Assembly (NCBI GenBank): GCA_002007465.1 | Contig: LNAC01000162.1 | Coordinates: 3,331,761 to 3,395,760, forward strand | Length of the DNA stretch: 64,000 bases | Direction: 5' to 3' | Source of the DNA: Ailurus styani | Lineage: Eukaryota; Chordata; Mammalia; Carnivora; Ailuridae | Part shown: positions 48,831-60,700 of the stretch, piece after piece | How positions within the stretch are numbered: the first letter of the stretch is position 1 | Layout of the letters: the number at the start of each line of letters is the position of its first letter | Position numbers and translations under genes: made by a program | Notes under the pieces: model-generated | The model's database searches: none | Told to the model about the DNA's origin: nothing | Seen by the model: only the letters and a program-made list of their open reading frames with translations

Positions 48831-48888
<58 letters not shown>
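48819..48888. repeat. (TATC)n microsatellite in L1
   Basis: About 15 TATC/TCTA units with one early interruption (atcttctatc), within the 3' part of ORF2 of the antisense L1. It is the same motif as the (GATA)n at 32842 read on the other strand. Confidence 0.95.
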
Positions 48889-49055
48889 CTTTCATCTGTT
48901 GATGGACATCTTGGCTCTTTCCACAGTTTGGCTTTTGTGAACATTGCTGCTATAAACACTGGGGTGTATGTGTGCCTTCGGATCATTACATTTGTATCTT
49001 TGGGATAAATACAAGTAGTGCAATTACTGGGTCATAGGGTAGCTCTATTTTTAAC

Positions 49056-49251
49056 ATTTTTTAAAAGATTTTATTTATTTATTTGACAGAGAGAGCAAGA
49101 TTACAAGTAGGCAGAGAGGCAGGCAGAGAGAGAGGAGGAAGCAGGCTCCCTGCCGAGCGGGGAGCTGGATGCGGGGCTCAATCCTAGGACCCTGAGACCA
49201 TGACCTGAGCTGAAGGCAGAGGCTTCAACCCACTGAGCGACCCAGGTGCCC
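49056..49251 (-). mobile_element. CanSINE, young type, in L1
   Basis: Minus-strand copy with 'gattacaagtaggcagagagg' and head ending 'gcgacccaggtgcccc'. The perfect 13-bp TSD ctctatttttaac is at 49043-49055 and 49252-49264. It is the innermost layer of the 45-53 kb nest. Confidence 0.96.
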
Positions 49252-51950
49252 CTCTATTTTTAACTTCTTGAGGAATTTCCATACTGTTTTCGAGAGTGGC
49301 TGTACCAGCTTGCATCCCCACCAAAAGGGTAAGAAGTTTCCCCTTTCTCCACATCCTTGCCAATATTTGTTGTATCCTGACTTGTTAATTTTAGCCATTC
49401 TGACTGGTGTGAAGTGGTAGCTCAATGTGGTTTTGATTTGCATTCCCCTGATGCCAAGTGATGTTCAGCATTTTTTCATGTGTCTATTGGCCATTTGTAT
49501 GTCTTCTTTGGAGAAATGTCTGTTCATGTCTTCTGCCCATCTTTCGACTGAATTATTTGTTTTTTGGGTGTTGATTCAGGTAAGTTCTTTACAGACCTTG
49601 GAAACCAGCCCTTTATCTGATATGTCATTATCAAATATCTTCTCCTATTCCATAGGTTACCGTCTAGTTTTGCTGACTGCTTCCTTTGCTGTGAAGAAGT
49701 TTTTTATCTTGATGAAGTTCCAAAAATTCATTTTTGCTTTTGTTTCCCTTGCCTTTAGAGATGTGTGTAGCAAGAAGTTTCTGCAGCTAAGGTTGAAGAA
49801 GTTACTGCCTGTGTTTTCCTCTAGGATTTTTATGAGTTCCTGTCATCCACTTTCAGTTTATCTTTGTATATGGGGTAAGAAAATGGTCCAGTGTCATTGT
49901 TCTACATGTGGTTTTCTAATTTCCCAACACCACATGTTGAAGAGACTATCCTTTTTCCACTGGATATTCTTTCTTGCTTTGTCAAAAATTAGTTGAAAAA
50001 AGAGCTGAGGGTCCATTTCTGGGTTCTCTCTTCTGTTCCATTGATCTATGGGTCTGTTTTTGTGCCAGTACCATACACCTTGATGACTACAGCTTTGCAA
50101 TATAGCTTGAAGTCCAGAATTATGATGCCACCAGCTTTGATTTTTTTGAACACTCCTCTGGCTATTTGGGTTTTTTTTTTCTGATTCTATAAAAATTTAG
50201 GATTATTTGTTCCAGCTTTCTGTCTATGGTATTTTGATAGAGATTGCACTGAATGTGAAAACTGCTCTGGGTAGCATAGACTTCGTAGCAATATTTATTC
50301 TTCCAATCCATGAGCATGGAATGCTTTTCCATTTCTTTGTGTCTTCCTCAATTTCTTTCAAAATTGTCCTGTACTTTTTAGAGTACAAATCCTTTACCTC
50401 TTTGTTTAGGATTATTCCTAGGTATCTGGTGGGTTTTGGTGCAATTGTAAATGGGATTGATTCCTTAATTTCTCTTTCTCCTATCTCATTGTTAGTGTGT
50501 AGAAATTCCACTGATTTCTGTACATTGATTTTATATCCTGCCACTTTGCCAAATTCCTATATCAGTTCTAGCAATTTTGGCACAGAGTCTTTGGATTTTC
50601 TACATAGAGTATCACGTCATCTGCAGAGAGTGAGAGTCTGACTTTTTCTTTGCCAGTCTGAATGCCTTTGTTTCTTTTTGCTGTCTGATTGCTGAGGGTA
50701 GGTCTTCTAGTACTATGTTGAACACCAGTGGTGAGAGTGGGCATCCCTGTCATGTTCCTGATCTTAAGGGAAAAACTCTCAAGTTTTTCCCCGTTGAGAA
50801 TGATATTAGCTGTGGGATTTTTGTAGATGGTTTTTATGATATTGAGGTATGTTCCCTCTATTCATACACTGTGGGGAGTTTTCATAAAGAAAGGATGGTG
50901 TATTTTGTCAAGTGCTTTTTCTGCATCGATTGAGAGGGTCATACGGTTCTTGTCCTTTCTTTTATTAATGTGATGTATCACATTGACTGATTTGTGAATG
51001 TTGAACCACCTCTGAAACCCAGGAATAGATCCCACTTGGACATGGGGAATAATCCTTTTAATGTACTGTTGGATCCTACTGGTTAGTATCTTGGTGAGAA
51101 TTTTGTGATTAATGTTCATCACGGATATTGGTCTGTAATTCTCCTTTTTGGTGGGGTCTTTGTCTGGTTTTGGGCTCAAGGTAACGCTGGCCTCATAGAA
51201 TGAGTTTGAAATTTTTCTTCCATTTCTATTTTTTGAAACAGCTTCAAAATAACAGGTATTAGTTCTTCTTTAAATGTTTGGTAGAATTACCCTGTGAAGT
51301 CATCCAGTCCCAGACTCTTTTTTGTTGGGAGACCTTATTTTAATTTAATTACTTCTTTAAAGACCCTATCTCCAAATAAAGTCATGTTCTGAATTACTGA
51401 GATGTGGAATTTTACATATGAATTCGAGGGAAGGTGGTCAGTGTATTATATTAATTCACAAGTCAGCCCATAACACTTAGCTATCACTAATCAAAAAAAA
51501 GCTATTAATATAGCTAATACCAGACTAAGTAAATTTCAGAGCTAAGAATGTTATCAGATATAAAAAAGAGCATTTCATAATGAAAAGGAGACAATTGTTA
51601 AGATGACAAAAGAATCATAAAACTTTATGCATCTAATAACAAAGTCTCAAAAGCAGGAAGCAAAAACTGATAAACCATAAGGAGGAATAGACACATCCAA
51701 AATTATAACTGGACATTTCTATACTTCTCTCTTAAAAGTTGATAGAACAAGTAGACATAAAATCAGTAAGAATACAGAAGACTTCAATAGCATTTTGAAC
51801 CAAAGTGAACTAATCGACAATTATAAAACACAACCCGACAGTAGCAAAACACAGTCTCTTTTCAAGTGCATCCCAAATATAAAACTACATCATATCTTGG
51901 GCAAAAGCAAATCTCAGCTTAAATGGATTCAAGTAACAAAAATTGCTGGC

Positions 51951-52926
51951 ATCCAAAGTCTATTAAGAATTTATCAAACTCAACACTCAAAGAACAAATA
52001 ATCCAATCCAGAAATGAGCAGAAGACATGAACAGACATTTCTCCAGAGAAGACATACAAATGGTCGATGGACACATGAAAAAGTGCTCAACATCACTAGA
52101 CATTAGGGAAATACAAAACAAAACCACAGTGAGATACCACCTCACACCAGTCAGAATGGATAAAATGAACAAGTCAGGAAAGAACAGGTGTTGATGAGGA
52201 TTCAGAGAAAAGGGAACCTTCCTACATTATTGGTGGGGATGCAAACTGTTGCAGCCACTCTGGAATACAGCACGGAGGTTCCTCAAAAAGTTGAAAATAG
52301 AGCTACACTACAACCCAGCAATCGCACTATTGGGTATTTACCCTAAAGACAGAAATGTAGTGATCCGAAGGGGGACGTGCACCCGAATGTTTATAGCAGC
52401 AATATCCACAATAGCCCAACTATGGAAAGAACCTAGATGTCCATCAACAGATGAATGGATAAAGAAGATGTGGTATATATATACAATGGAATACTATGCA
52501 GCCATCAGAAAACAAACAAAACAAAACAAAACAAAACAAAACAAAAACCCCAAAATCTTACCATTTGCAATGACGTGGATGGAACTAGAGAGTATTATTG
52601 TAAGCGAAATAAGTCAATCAGAGAAAGACAATTATCATATCTCTCTGATATGAGGAATTTGAGAGGCAGGGCAGGGGGTCATAGGGAGAAGGGAGGGGGA
52701 AAAAATGAAACAAGATGGGATAGGGAAGGAGACAAACCATGAGACTCTTAATCTCAGGAAACAAACTGAGGGTTTCTGGGGGGTGGGGAGAGAGATAGGG
52801 TGGCTGAATTATGGGCATTGGGGAGGGTATGTGCTATGGTGAGTGTGTGAATTGTGTAAGACTGATGATTCACAGACCTGTACCTCTGAAGTAAATAATA
52901 CATTATATGTTAATCAAATATTTAAA
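51951..52926 (+). mobile_element. LINE-1, 5'-truncated, sense
   Basis: Carnivore-type L1 3' part: 'ctcaacactcaaagaacaaataatccaatcc' at the start, ORF2 C-terminus, a (AAAAC)n run at about 52508-52550, and a 3' UTR ending with 'gatgattcacagacctgtacc' and 'aataatacattatatgttaatc'. Target aaaattgctggca at 51939-51951 recurs as aaaatttgctggca near 52924-52937, a TSD with one extra T. Inserted into the old L1 at 45.2-53.2 kb. Confidence 0.92.
52249..52600 (+). pseudogene. L1 ORF2 C-terminal remnant
   Basis: Open stretch whose translation includes ALLGIYPKDRNVVIRRGTC, AQLWKEPRCPSTDEWIKKM and YTMEYYAAIRK, the conserved C-terminal part of ORF2 beyond the reverse transcriptase. It is open for about 130 codons, longer than the other remnants, which fits a fairly young insertion, but it is only a tail fragment with no enzymatic domain. 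Confidence 0.88.
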
Positions 52927-53180
52927 AAATTTGCTGGCAAATCCATAGCTAAATAACCCAGTTTTTTTTAATAACCCACTTTTATATAACCTATGTGTCA
53001 AAGAGGAACTCTAAATAAATGTATTCGAATGAGTAAAAATAAAAACTGAGCATATAAAATCTGTGCTATGGCACTAAATCGGTACTTGGGGAGAAATTTA
53101 TAGCAGTAAATACCTATATTAAAAAAGAAGAGCTATCTAAGATAAATGAACTGAATCAGAAAAATAAAGGTTAATAAAAT

Positions 53181-54007
53181 AAAAAAATTTAAAGATATTT
53201 GGCTCATTAAAAATATGTGATTTATAATATATGAACTGAATCATTGCTAAAAACTAATATACCATTCAGTGGCAGAAATTATTTCTACCTAGGATTTTTT
53301 TTCCCATGTTATTATCCATCCAGGACCTGGAGGTATTGTGTTAATTATGCTTTAAATTACTTTATACAGAATTATCATTTTCATATTAAAATATATAGAT
53401 AAAATAACTAAAATATACCAATATTATGTATGCTATCATTGGGAATTCTACATGATCAGTGTTTCACTTTGCATCTTTCTTTATTTTACAAATATTCTCA
53501 AGTGAACATGCATTGCTTTATAATAAGAAATCTATTTTTAATAGGGTCATATCATTTTGTAAATTCCATATAATCACCATTATGTAACACTTCTAGGGAA
53601 ATTGTCAAAGCATTAACTAATATCAGTTATCTCTAGGAGTTGAAAAATATGGAAGATGATTTTCTTCTTTACATTTTTCTGTATTTTCTACACTTTCTAT
53701 AATGAGTTATATAAATGTTTAAGCAGGTAATTTTCTTTTGAAAACTTTACAAGATATATATTAAAACAAGTATAAAATTTTGCTACAGAAATTAATCTGT
53801 AGAACTAATTTTAGAATGATAATACATTTTAAGTTTTCTCTTATGAACACTAAGTATTATTTAGCAAGAACTTACAGCTTTAGTTTAAGCATCCAATTGT
53901 TGATAATACCTAATTCCTTGATTCCAAAAACAAAAATATAGTAGATAATAACACATAATAATTCTCTACTGGTATGGAATGGCTGAACTAACAACCAAAA
54001 GCTTAAT
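53181..54007. other. AT-rich DNA, possible old LINE 3' UTR
   Basis: Mostly unassigned. 53,450-53,740 ('gttatctctaggag', 'ttttcttctttacatttttctgtattttctac', 'ataatgagttatat') resembles the 3' UTR of old L1 families, but weakly. No exon is seen. Confidence 0.35.
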
Positions 54008-54236
54008 CTTTTTTAAGATTTTATTTATTTATCTTATTATTTTAGAAAGAGAGAGAGTGCGAGCAAGCATGTGCGCTCAATTGGGGGAGGGGCAAAGAGA
54101 GAGGAAGAGAATCTCAAGCAGACTCTGTGCTGAGCAAGAAGCTGGTTCCAGAACTCAATCTCAGGACCCCAGGACCATGACCTGAGCTGAAACCAAGAGT
54201 GAGAGGCTTAACCAGTTGAGCTACACAGGTGGCCCC
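54008..54236 (-). mobile_element. CanSINE, older, with TSD
   Basis: Minus-strand copy with 'aagattttatttatttatcttattatttta', GA tract and head ending 'gagctacacaggtggcccc'. The 9-bp TSD aaaagctta is at 53997-54005 and 54238-54246. Confidence 0.9.
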
Positions 54237-54300
54237 AAAAAGCTTAGTTTAATCTAACACATTATTATACATTCAGAATAAGGGTGTAAATGCAGAGATT

Positions 54301-54497
54301 TTTTTTAAAAGATTTTATTTATTTATTTGACAGAGAGAGAGAGATCACAAGTAGGCAGAGAGGCAGGCAGAGAGAGAGAGGAGGAAGCAGGCTCCCCGCC
54401 GAGCAGGGAGCCCGATGCGGGCCTCGATCCCAGGACCCTGAGATCATGACCTGAGTCGAAGGCAGAGGCTTTAACCCACTGAGCCACCCAGGCACCC
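54301..54497 (-). mobile_element. CanSINE, young type
   Basis: Minus-strand copy close to the young consensus, ending 'gagccacccaggcaccc'. The flanks cagagatttttttt and cagggatttttttt are a TSD with one difference. It lies only 65 bp from the older SINE at 54008. Confidence 0.94.
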
Positions 54498-55034
54498 AGG
54501 GATTTTTTTTCTATAAAAACAAAACCTCTTCTATTGCTATGCAGTTTGAATTTTAAAAAAATAATTGCCTTTCCTTTCACTTTTAACTTTCACTTAGATA
54601 TTCTGTTAATGTAAATACAGAACATTCTTGCAGTATTGATTTATAAATTAGTATTATTAATATAATCAAAACTTTATACAGAAGATTAAGTAACAGAATT
54701 TAAAATTATTAAAGGGATAGAAAAAAACATTTATTTGGAAAGATTTTAGAAGCCAGGATTATTCAACATGGCAAGAAAATTGCATAATATTGACTAAAAA
54801 TTCCCAAATACATATATATGTTCTTGTACTTATGCATATGCATATACTATAATACACATAATACACTATAATGCATATACTATAATACACATAATACACA
54901 TATAATGCACATAATTACATATTATACATGTAATTATTATGACTAGTTCTTTCTTACACCTATGGAAAATTAAACCATAGACATTTGGCATAAGCAGAAG
55001 TAGTTTTAGTTCTTGACAGTGAAAAGTATTTTCA
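54498..55034. other. AT-rich DNA with a 33-bp tandem repeat
   Basis: Unassigned AT-rich sequence that includes the minisatellite at 54840-54906. No exon is seen. Confidence 0.45.
54840..54906. repeat. 33-bp tandem repeat, two units
   Basis: 'gcatatactataatacacat' begins at 54840 and again at 54873. The units are identical for 27 bp and then differ by one base insertion; partial copies follow. Confidence 0.9.
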
Positions 55035-55625
55035 ACACTGGCCTCGTTTATCAGGAGTATGTTCTAGTTGCCACTCCCTAACAAATCGCTCTAGAACCCA
55101 GTGGCTTAAACCAATACAGTATTGCCTTCCAAGGCTCTGTTGTGGTTGACAGGATAGTTCATCCAGTCTGTTCTCACCTGGGTTTCTGATGCCTTTGTAA
55201 TACAATGATGGCTGAGACTAGAGTCATCCAAGATTTCACTGGGCATTGTCAAGATGGCTTCTTCACTGACATGTCTGGTGCCTTTGCTGGCATGGCAGGG
55301 ATATTTGCATATTGGTTGTCCATGTCCCTCTCTCCACATAGCCTCTCCATTTGTTCAGCTTGCTACCTCCCAAGTATCTACAGATAGAAACTTACTTGTT
55401 GGCTACCTTCCTCCAGAATGAGTATTTCAAGAAAGGGAAAAACAGAAACCTCATGCCAATTAAGTGCTGGACGCATACTGACAAAAGGGCCACTTTGGGG
55501 ATACTCTGTCGATAAAACCAGTCTCAGGGAGTCAGAGGGCAGAAAAATTAGCTTAATCTCTTGATTGGGGGCATATCATGTGCATGAAAGAGGGAAGAAT
55601 TTGCAGGAAACACTTAAGAAAACTC
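55035..55625 (-). other. Unclassified ancient repeat-like segment
   Basis: More GC-rich than its surroundings. 'tagttgccactccctaac...cagtggcttaaacc', 'gatggcttcttcactgacatgtctggtgcc' and 'cacatagcctctcc' resemble phrases in old mammalian interspersed repeats of the LTR/MaLR or DNA-transposon type, but I cannot name the family. An apparent 77-codon frame here is not convincing as a gene. The strand is a guess. Confidence 0.35.
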
Positions 55626-56066
55626 AATACTGCAGATCTTCTTGAATTGACTATAAAAATAAAGTAACTTGGAATCATAGTATTAAAACTGATAAGAAGC
55701 ATTCTAGCTTTATTTCCAAGTCTCTAATGTGAATTTCTAAAACAATGAAGAAGGACCCATATATAAAAATACATTTCCCTGGTTTGGTCTTCCATATTGC
55801 TGAAAAAATGCTCCATGTTTTCATTTATTTTTAATACAGAGATTTCATACTCCTCTTCTTTGGATGACCACTTTTAATCATATTAACCTATCTTTGTCTT
55901 ATATTATTATTTCATAGTTTGCTATTTTGCTTATATACCTTTTTAAAATTTAACTTTTATGTTGAGGTAATTGTAGATTCATGTGCAGTCATAAGAAATA
56001 ATAAAGATTACTGTCATTAATCACCCAATTCCCTCCAATAATAACAGCTTATACTACTAGTACAAT
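55626..56066. other. Unique AT-rich DNA, no gene seen
   Basis: No recognised feature. Confidence 0.45.
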
Positions 56067-56076
56067 ATCACAATCA

Positions 56077-56273
56077 GGGGCACCTGGGTGGCTCAGTGGG
56101 TTAAAGCCTCTGCCTTCGGCTCAGGTCATGATCTCAGGGTCCTGGGATTGAGGCCCGCATCGGGCTCCCTGCTCAGTGGGGAGCCTGCTTCCTCCTCTCT
56201 CTCTGCCTGCCTGCCTGCCTACTTGTAATCTCTCTCTCTCTATGTCATATAAATAAAAATAAAATAAAATAAA
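56077..56273 (+). mobile_element. CanSINE, young type, with TSD
   Basis: Starts 'ggggcacctgggtggctcagtgggttaaagcc', contains 'tgcctgcctgcctacttgtaatc', and ends in (AAAAT)n. The perfect 12-bp TSD atcacaatcagg is at 56067-56078 and 56274-56285 and overlaps the first bases of the element. Confidence 0.96.
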
Positions 56274-57744
56274 ATCACAATCAGGATACTGACACTGATA
56301 ATATAGTCAAAATACATAATATTTTTATCACTATAGGAGTTCTTCATGCTGTTCTTTTATTGTCACATCATTTTCCTCCTAACCCTACCCCCTTCTTAAT
56401 CCCTCACCATTTTAAAAATGTTGTCAGTTCAAAAATGTTATAGAAATTGAATCATAATTTTCAGGATGGTATTTTTTCACTCAGCACAATTCCCAGGAGA
56501 TTCAGTCAAGTTGTGTATATCAACACTTTGTTTTTATTGTTGACTAAATCCCATTGGTAGATGGTGGTGCTGAGTTTCTTTAATTCCTATCTGATTTTAT
56601 GTCTAGTTGTAACATCAATATTTGAGTAATATTGAAGTCTCTAACTGTAATTGTGGATTTGTCTATTTCTCCTTTCAATTCCACTTCTTTTGCTTCACAT
56701 ATTGTATAGCTGTTACTTGGTGCATACACACAGGATTGCTATGCCCTCTTAGTGAACTGACTTTTATCATTATATAATATTGCTCTGCTAATTTTCTTTA
56801 CTCTTAAGTCTACTTTATCTGATATGAATAGTCATTTTTACTTTCTTCAACTAATGTTTGCATATATACCTTCCTCCGTCCTTTTACTTTCAACTTCCCT
56901 GTATCATTATATTTGAAGTGAGTTCCTTTCAGACAACATAAAGTTATGTCTTTTTTTTTAATCCACTCTCCCTTCTGATTTGCCTTAAATTGGTATAAAC
57001 AATTGACATTTAATGTAATTACCAATATGTTAGGGCTTAAATTAGCCATTTTATTCCTGTTCTATTTTACTGTTAGTTTCTATGCTTTCTTTTTCCTGAT
57101 TTCTTCTGGATAATTTAAATATTTTTAAGAATTCTTTTTGTTTAGTAAATGGTGTTTTTGAGTGTGTCACCTTGTATAGCTTTCTTAGTGGGTGCTGTAG
57201 GTATTACATTATATATACACATGTATTACAGTCCATAGGTGTCATCATTTCACCAGTTCATAGGAACAATAGAAAACCTGCTTCCTTTATGTTCTCTTTA
57301 CCTCCCTCTATCATCTTTCTAACTGACCTTCACCTATAGGTAAGCTCCTGTTTTTCTCTTGCCACTTTCAAGCTTTTTCTTTGTGTTAAGTTTTCAGAAG
57401 TTTATGATGTGTCTTGGTATAGATTTATTTGAGTCATTTTTTTGGGGTTTCCTTAGTTCTTTGAAACTGTAGGTTTATGTCTCTTGTCCAATGTGGAAAC
57501 TTTTTAGCAATTATTTCTTCAAGTACTTTTTAAATCTTGGTCTTTTCTCCTCTTCCTGGGACTCCAGTAGTATGATTTTTGTTGTTGTTGTTTATGCTTT
57601 CTAATGTCCTCTAGGCTTTGTTCTGTTCAGTCTATTTTCTCTGTCTTTCAAGATTGGGTCACTTTTATTTTTCTACCAGTCAGTTAACTGATTCTTTCCT
57701 CTTCCCCTCCATTATTTCATTGAGTCCATCCACTGAGTTTTATT

Positions 57745-60700
57745 ATTTTTATTTTAATTTTTTAATTCCAATATATTTAATATACAATGTGACATTAGTT
57801 TTAAGTATATGATATAGTGATTCAACAGTCTGATACATTACTCAGTCCTCATCATGATAAGTGTACTCTTTAATCCCCATCACCTATTTCAACCATCACC
57901 CCTCATCCCCTTCTGGTGGTTTGTTCTCTATAGATAAGAGTCTGTATTTTCATTTGTCTCCCCCTATTTTTATTTTTTCTTTTGTATGTTTTGTTTCATA
58001 AATCCCATTGATAGAAATCACATGGTATTTGTCTTTCTCTGACTTTTTTCACTTAGCATTATACTGTGTAGCTCCATCCATGTTGTTACACATGGCAATA
58101 TTTCATTCTTTTATATGGCTGAATAATATTCCATTTTATCTATGTATAATGGAATTATTTATATATATATATGTTTATACACACACTTCTTCTTTATACA
58201 TTCATCTATTGATGGACACTTGGGTTCTTTCCATAATTTGGCTATTATAAATAATATTGCAATAACCATAGGAGTGCACAAATCCTTTTTAGTTAGTGTT
58301 TTTATATTTTGGGGGTAAATACCCAGTAGTGCATTCCTGGAAGGTAGGGTGCTTCTATTTTTATCTTTTTATGGAAACTCCATACTGTTTTCCATGACAG
58401 CTGCACCCATTTGCATTCCCAGCAACAGTGCACAAGGGTTACTTTTTCTTCACATCCTCACCAACACCTGCTTCTTGTGTTTTTTATTTTAGCCATTCTG
58501 ACAGGTGTAAGGTGATGATAACACATTGTGGTTTTGATTTGTATTTCCCTAAGGATGAGTGTTGTTGAACATCTTTTTATGTGTCTGTTGGCCACTATAT
58601 GTCTTCTTTTTTATGCCTTCTGCACATTTTTAAATTGTATTATTTATTTTTTGGGGCTTGAGTTTTATAAGTTCTTTTCTGGATACTAACTCTTCATCAG
58701 ATATGTCATCTGCAAATATCTTCTCTTATTCTATAAGCTGCCATTTAGTTTTGTTTATTTCCGTCACTGTGCAGAAGCTTTCTGTTTTGATGCAGTCCAA
58801 TAGTTTATTTTTGCTTTTGTTTCCCTTGCCTCAGGTGATATACCTAGAAAAATGCTGCTATAGCCAATGTCAGAGAAATTACTGTCTATGCTCTCTTCTA
58901 GGATTTTTATGGTTTGAGGTCTCACATCTAGGTCTTTAATCCATTTTGATTTTATTTTTATGTATGGTATAAGGAAGTGTCCAGTTCCATTATTTTGCAT
59001 GTAGCTGTCTAGTTTTCCCAACACTTTCAAGAGTTTTCCCCAACACTTTTACCCATTGCATACTCTCTCCTGCTTTGTGAAAAATTAATTGAGCATATAA
59101 CTGATATTTTATTTCTGGGATTTCTATCTTGTTCCATTGATCTATGTGTCTATTTTTGTGCCGATATCATACTGTTTTGACTACTATAGCTTTGTAGTAT
59201 AACTTGAAATCTGAAATTATACTACCTGCAGCTTTGTTTTTCTCCTTCAAGATTGTTTTGGCTATTTGGGTCATCTTTAGTTACATACAAATTTTAGGAA
59301 TATTTATTTTAATTCTGTGAAAAATGCTATTGGCATTTTTATAAAAATTGCATTACATTTGTAGATTAATTTGATTAGTATGGACATTTTAACAATATTT
59401 GTTCTTCCAATCAATGAGCATGGAGTATCTTTCTATTTGTTTGTGTAACCTTCAATTTCTTTCACCAATATTTTTTAGTTTTTCAGAGGACAGGTCTTTC
59501 ACCTCCTTGATTAAGTTCATTCCTAACTATTTTATTACTTTTGGTGCAATTTTAAATGAGATTACCTTCTTAATTCCTCTTTCTGCTTCTTCATTATCAG
59601 TGTATAGAAATGTAATGGATTTCTGTATATTGATTTTATATCCTGGGATCTTACTGAATTTATTTTACAGTTCTAGTAGTTTTTCAATGGAGTCATTAGG
59701 ATTTTCTATACATAGTATCATGTCATCTGCAAGTGGAAGTTTTACTTCTTCCTTACCGATATGGATGCTTTTAATTTCTTTCTCTTGTCTGATTGCTGTA
59801 GTTAAGACTTCCAATATTATGCTGAATAAAAGTGGTGATAGTGGACATTCTTGTCTTGTTCCTAAACTTAGATGGATATCTTTCAGATTTTCACCATTGA
59901 GAATGTTAGCTGTGGGCTTTTCATAGATGGTCTTTATTATGTTGGGGCAAATTCCCCCAAACCTACTTTGTTGAAAGTTTTTAAATCAGGAATGGATGTT
60001 GTACTTTGTTAAATGCTTTTTGTGTATCTCTTGAAATGATGATATGGTTCTTAACCTTCCTCTTGTTGATATGATGTATCATGTTGATTGATTTGTGAAT
60101 TTTGAACCACCCTTGTATCCTGGGAATAAATCCCACTTGATCATGGTGAATGACTTTTTAAATGTATTGTTGTATTTGGTTTCCTAATATTTTCTTGAGG
60201 ATGTTTGCATCTATGTTCACCAGATATATTGGCCTGTAGTTCTCTTTCTTTGAGGTATATTCATCTGGTTTTGGTATTAGGGTCATGCTGGCTTAATAGA
60301 ATGAATTTGGAAGTTTTCCTTTTATTTTTTTGAACATTTTGAGAAGAATAGGTATTAATTCTTCTTTAAATGTTTGGTAGAATTCAACTGTGAAACTCTC
60401 TGGTCCTGGACTTTTGTTTGTTGGGAGTTTTTTGACTACTGACTCAATTTCATTGGTGGTAATCAGTCTGTTCAAATTTTTTTTCTTCTGGATTTATTGG
60501 GAGATTATATACCTGGGAATTTATCCATTTCTTCTAGGTTGTCCAATTTGTTGGCATATAATTCTTCATAACATTCTCTTATAATCTTTTGTAGGTCTGC
60601 TGTCATGGTTGTTATTACCCCTCTGCCATTTCTGATTTTATTTGAGTCCTCTCTTTCTTTTTCTTGGTGAGTCTGGCTAGAGGTTTATCAAAGAACCAGC

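Larger units (their letters stand above)
48373..51334 (-). mobile_element. LINE-1, 5'-truncated, inside MLT1 LTR
   Basis: Carnivore-type L1, antisense. The 3' end lies at 48373-48700 ('aattcaattagccaacatatagtac', 'taacacccagtgctcatcac'), then ORF2 upward to a truncation at 51334. About 2.96 kb including a SINE at 49056-49251 and a (TATC)n tract. The target ttattttaattt of the LTR is duplicated at 48361-48372 and 51335-51346. It is 5'-truncated, so there is no ORF1 or promoter. Confidence 0.93.
48800..51334 (-). pseudogene. L1 ORF2 remnant (reverse transcriptase part)
   Basis: The minus-strand translation gives reverse-transcriptase palm sequence near 50.86-51.18 kb, with [19 protein letters not shown] and, downstream, [16 protein letters not shown] (motif A aspartate kept). 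The FADD box near 50.63 kb reads SADDVILY, keeping both aspartates but with Phe to Ser. The thumb segment with [15 protein letters not shown] is near 50.4 kb. Frameshifts and stops separate these blocks, and the endonuclease domain is lost to 5' truncation. It is less decayed than the ORF2 at 9.7-14.9 kb. Confidence 0.88.
48086..51475 (-). mobile_element. MLT1-type LTR, split by an L1
   Basis: Antisense MaLR solitary LTR in two pieces. 48086-48372 runs from 'tgtatatcagctttctagggctgtc' through 'taaagtaccacagactggcttaaac' to 'ttggattagagtccacc'. 51335-51475 carries 'taattacttctttaaagacc', 'catatgaattcgaggg' and 'cagcccataaca'. The LTR text is continuous across the gap. It is a non-coding relic of an ancient ERVL-MaLR element with no internal gene region, and it lies inside the 45.2-53.2 kb L1. 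Confidence 0.88.
45190..53180 (+). mobile_element. Ancient LINE-1, near full length, multiply interrupted
   Basis: Plus-strand old L1 (L1M age). The 5' UTR starts near 45195 ('cttctggctaagatggacta'). ORF1-type sequence follows ('caaatgtcagaactagcagatgaggac' near 46051) and resumes near 46795-47100. ORF2 begins near 47.75 kb ('gacttaagcctaac', 'gtcagattggctaaaa'). The text breaks off near 48085 and resumes at about 51480 with 'ctaatcaaaaaaaagctatt' and 'tttcagagctaagaatg', then ORF2 endonuclease-region sequence to about 51950, and again after 52926 to about 53180. Insertions inside it: an L1 3' end (46470-46790), SINEs (47117, 47916), an MLT1 LTR with a nested L1 (48086-51475), and another L1 (51951-52926). 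Confidence 0.72.

Noticed and set aside
49427..49996. 189-codon plus-strand open frame, the longest in the window
   Set aside because: It lies wholly over the antisense L1 at 48373-51334. Its hydrophobic, F/L/S-rich translation is the reverse-strand shadow of A-rich ORF2 sequence.
50207..50641. 144-codon plus-strand open frame
   Set aside because: Opposite strand of the ORF2 reverse-transcriptase/thumb region.
48086..51475. Considered whether the MLT1 pieces bracket a provirus with internal genes
   Set aside because: The two pieces are halves of one LTR, not two LTRs, and the sequence between them is an L1 with its own target-site duplication.
59399..59926. 175-codon plus-strand open frame
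   Set aside because: Shadow of the antisense L1 ORF2 at 57745-60935; there is no independent domain.
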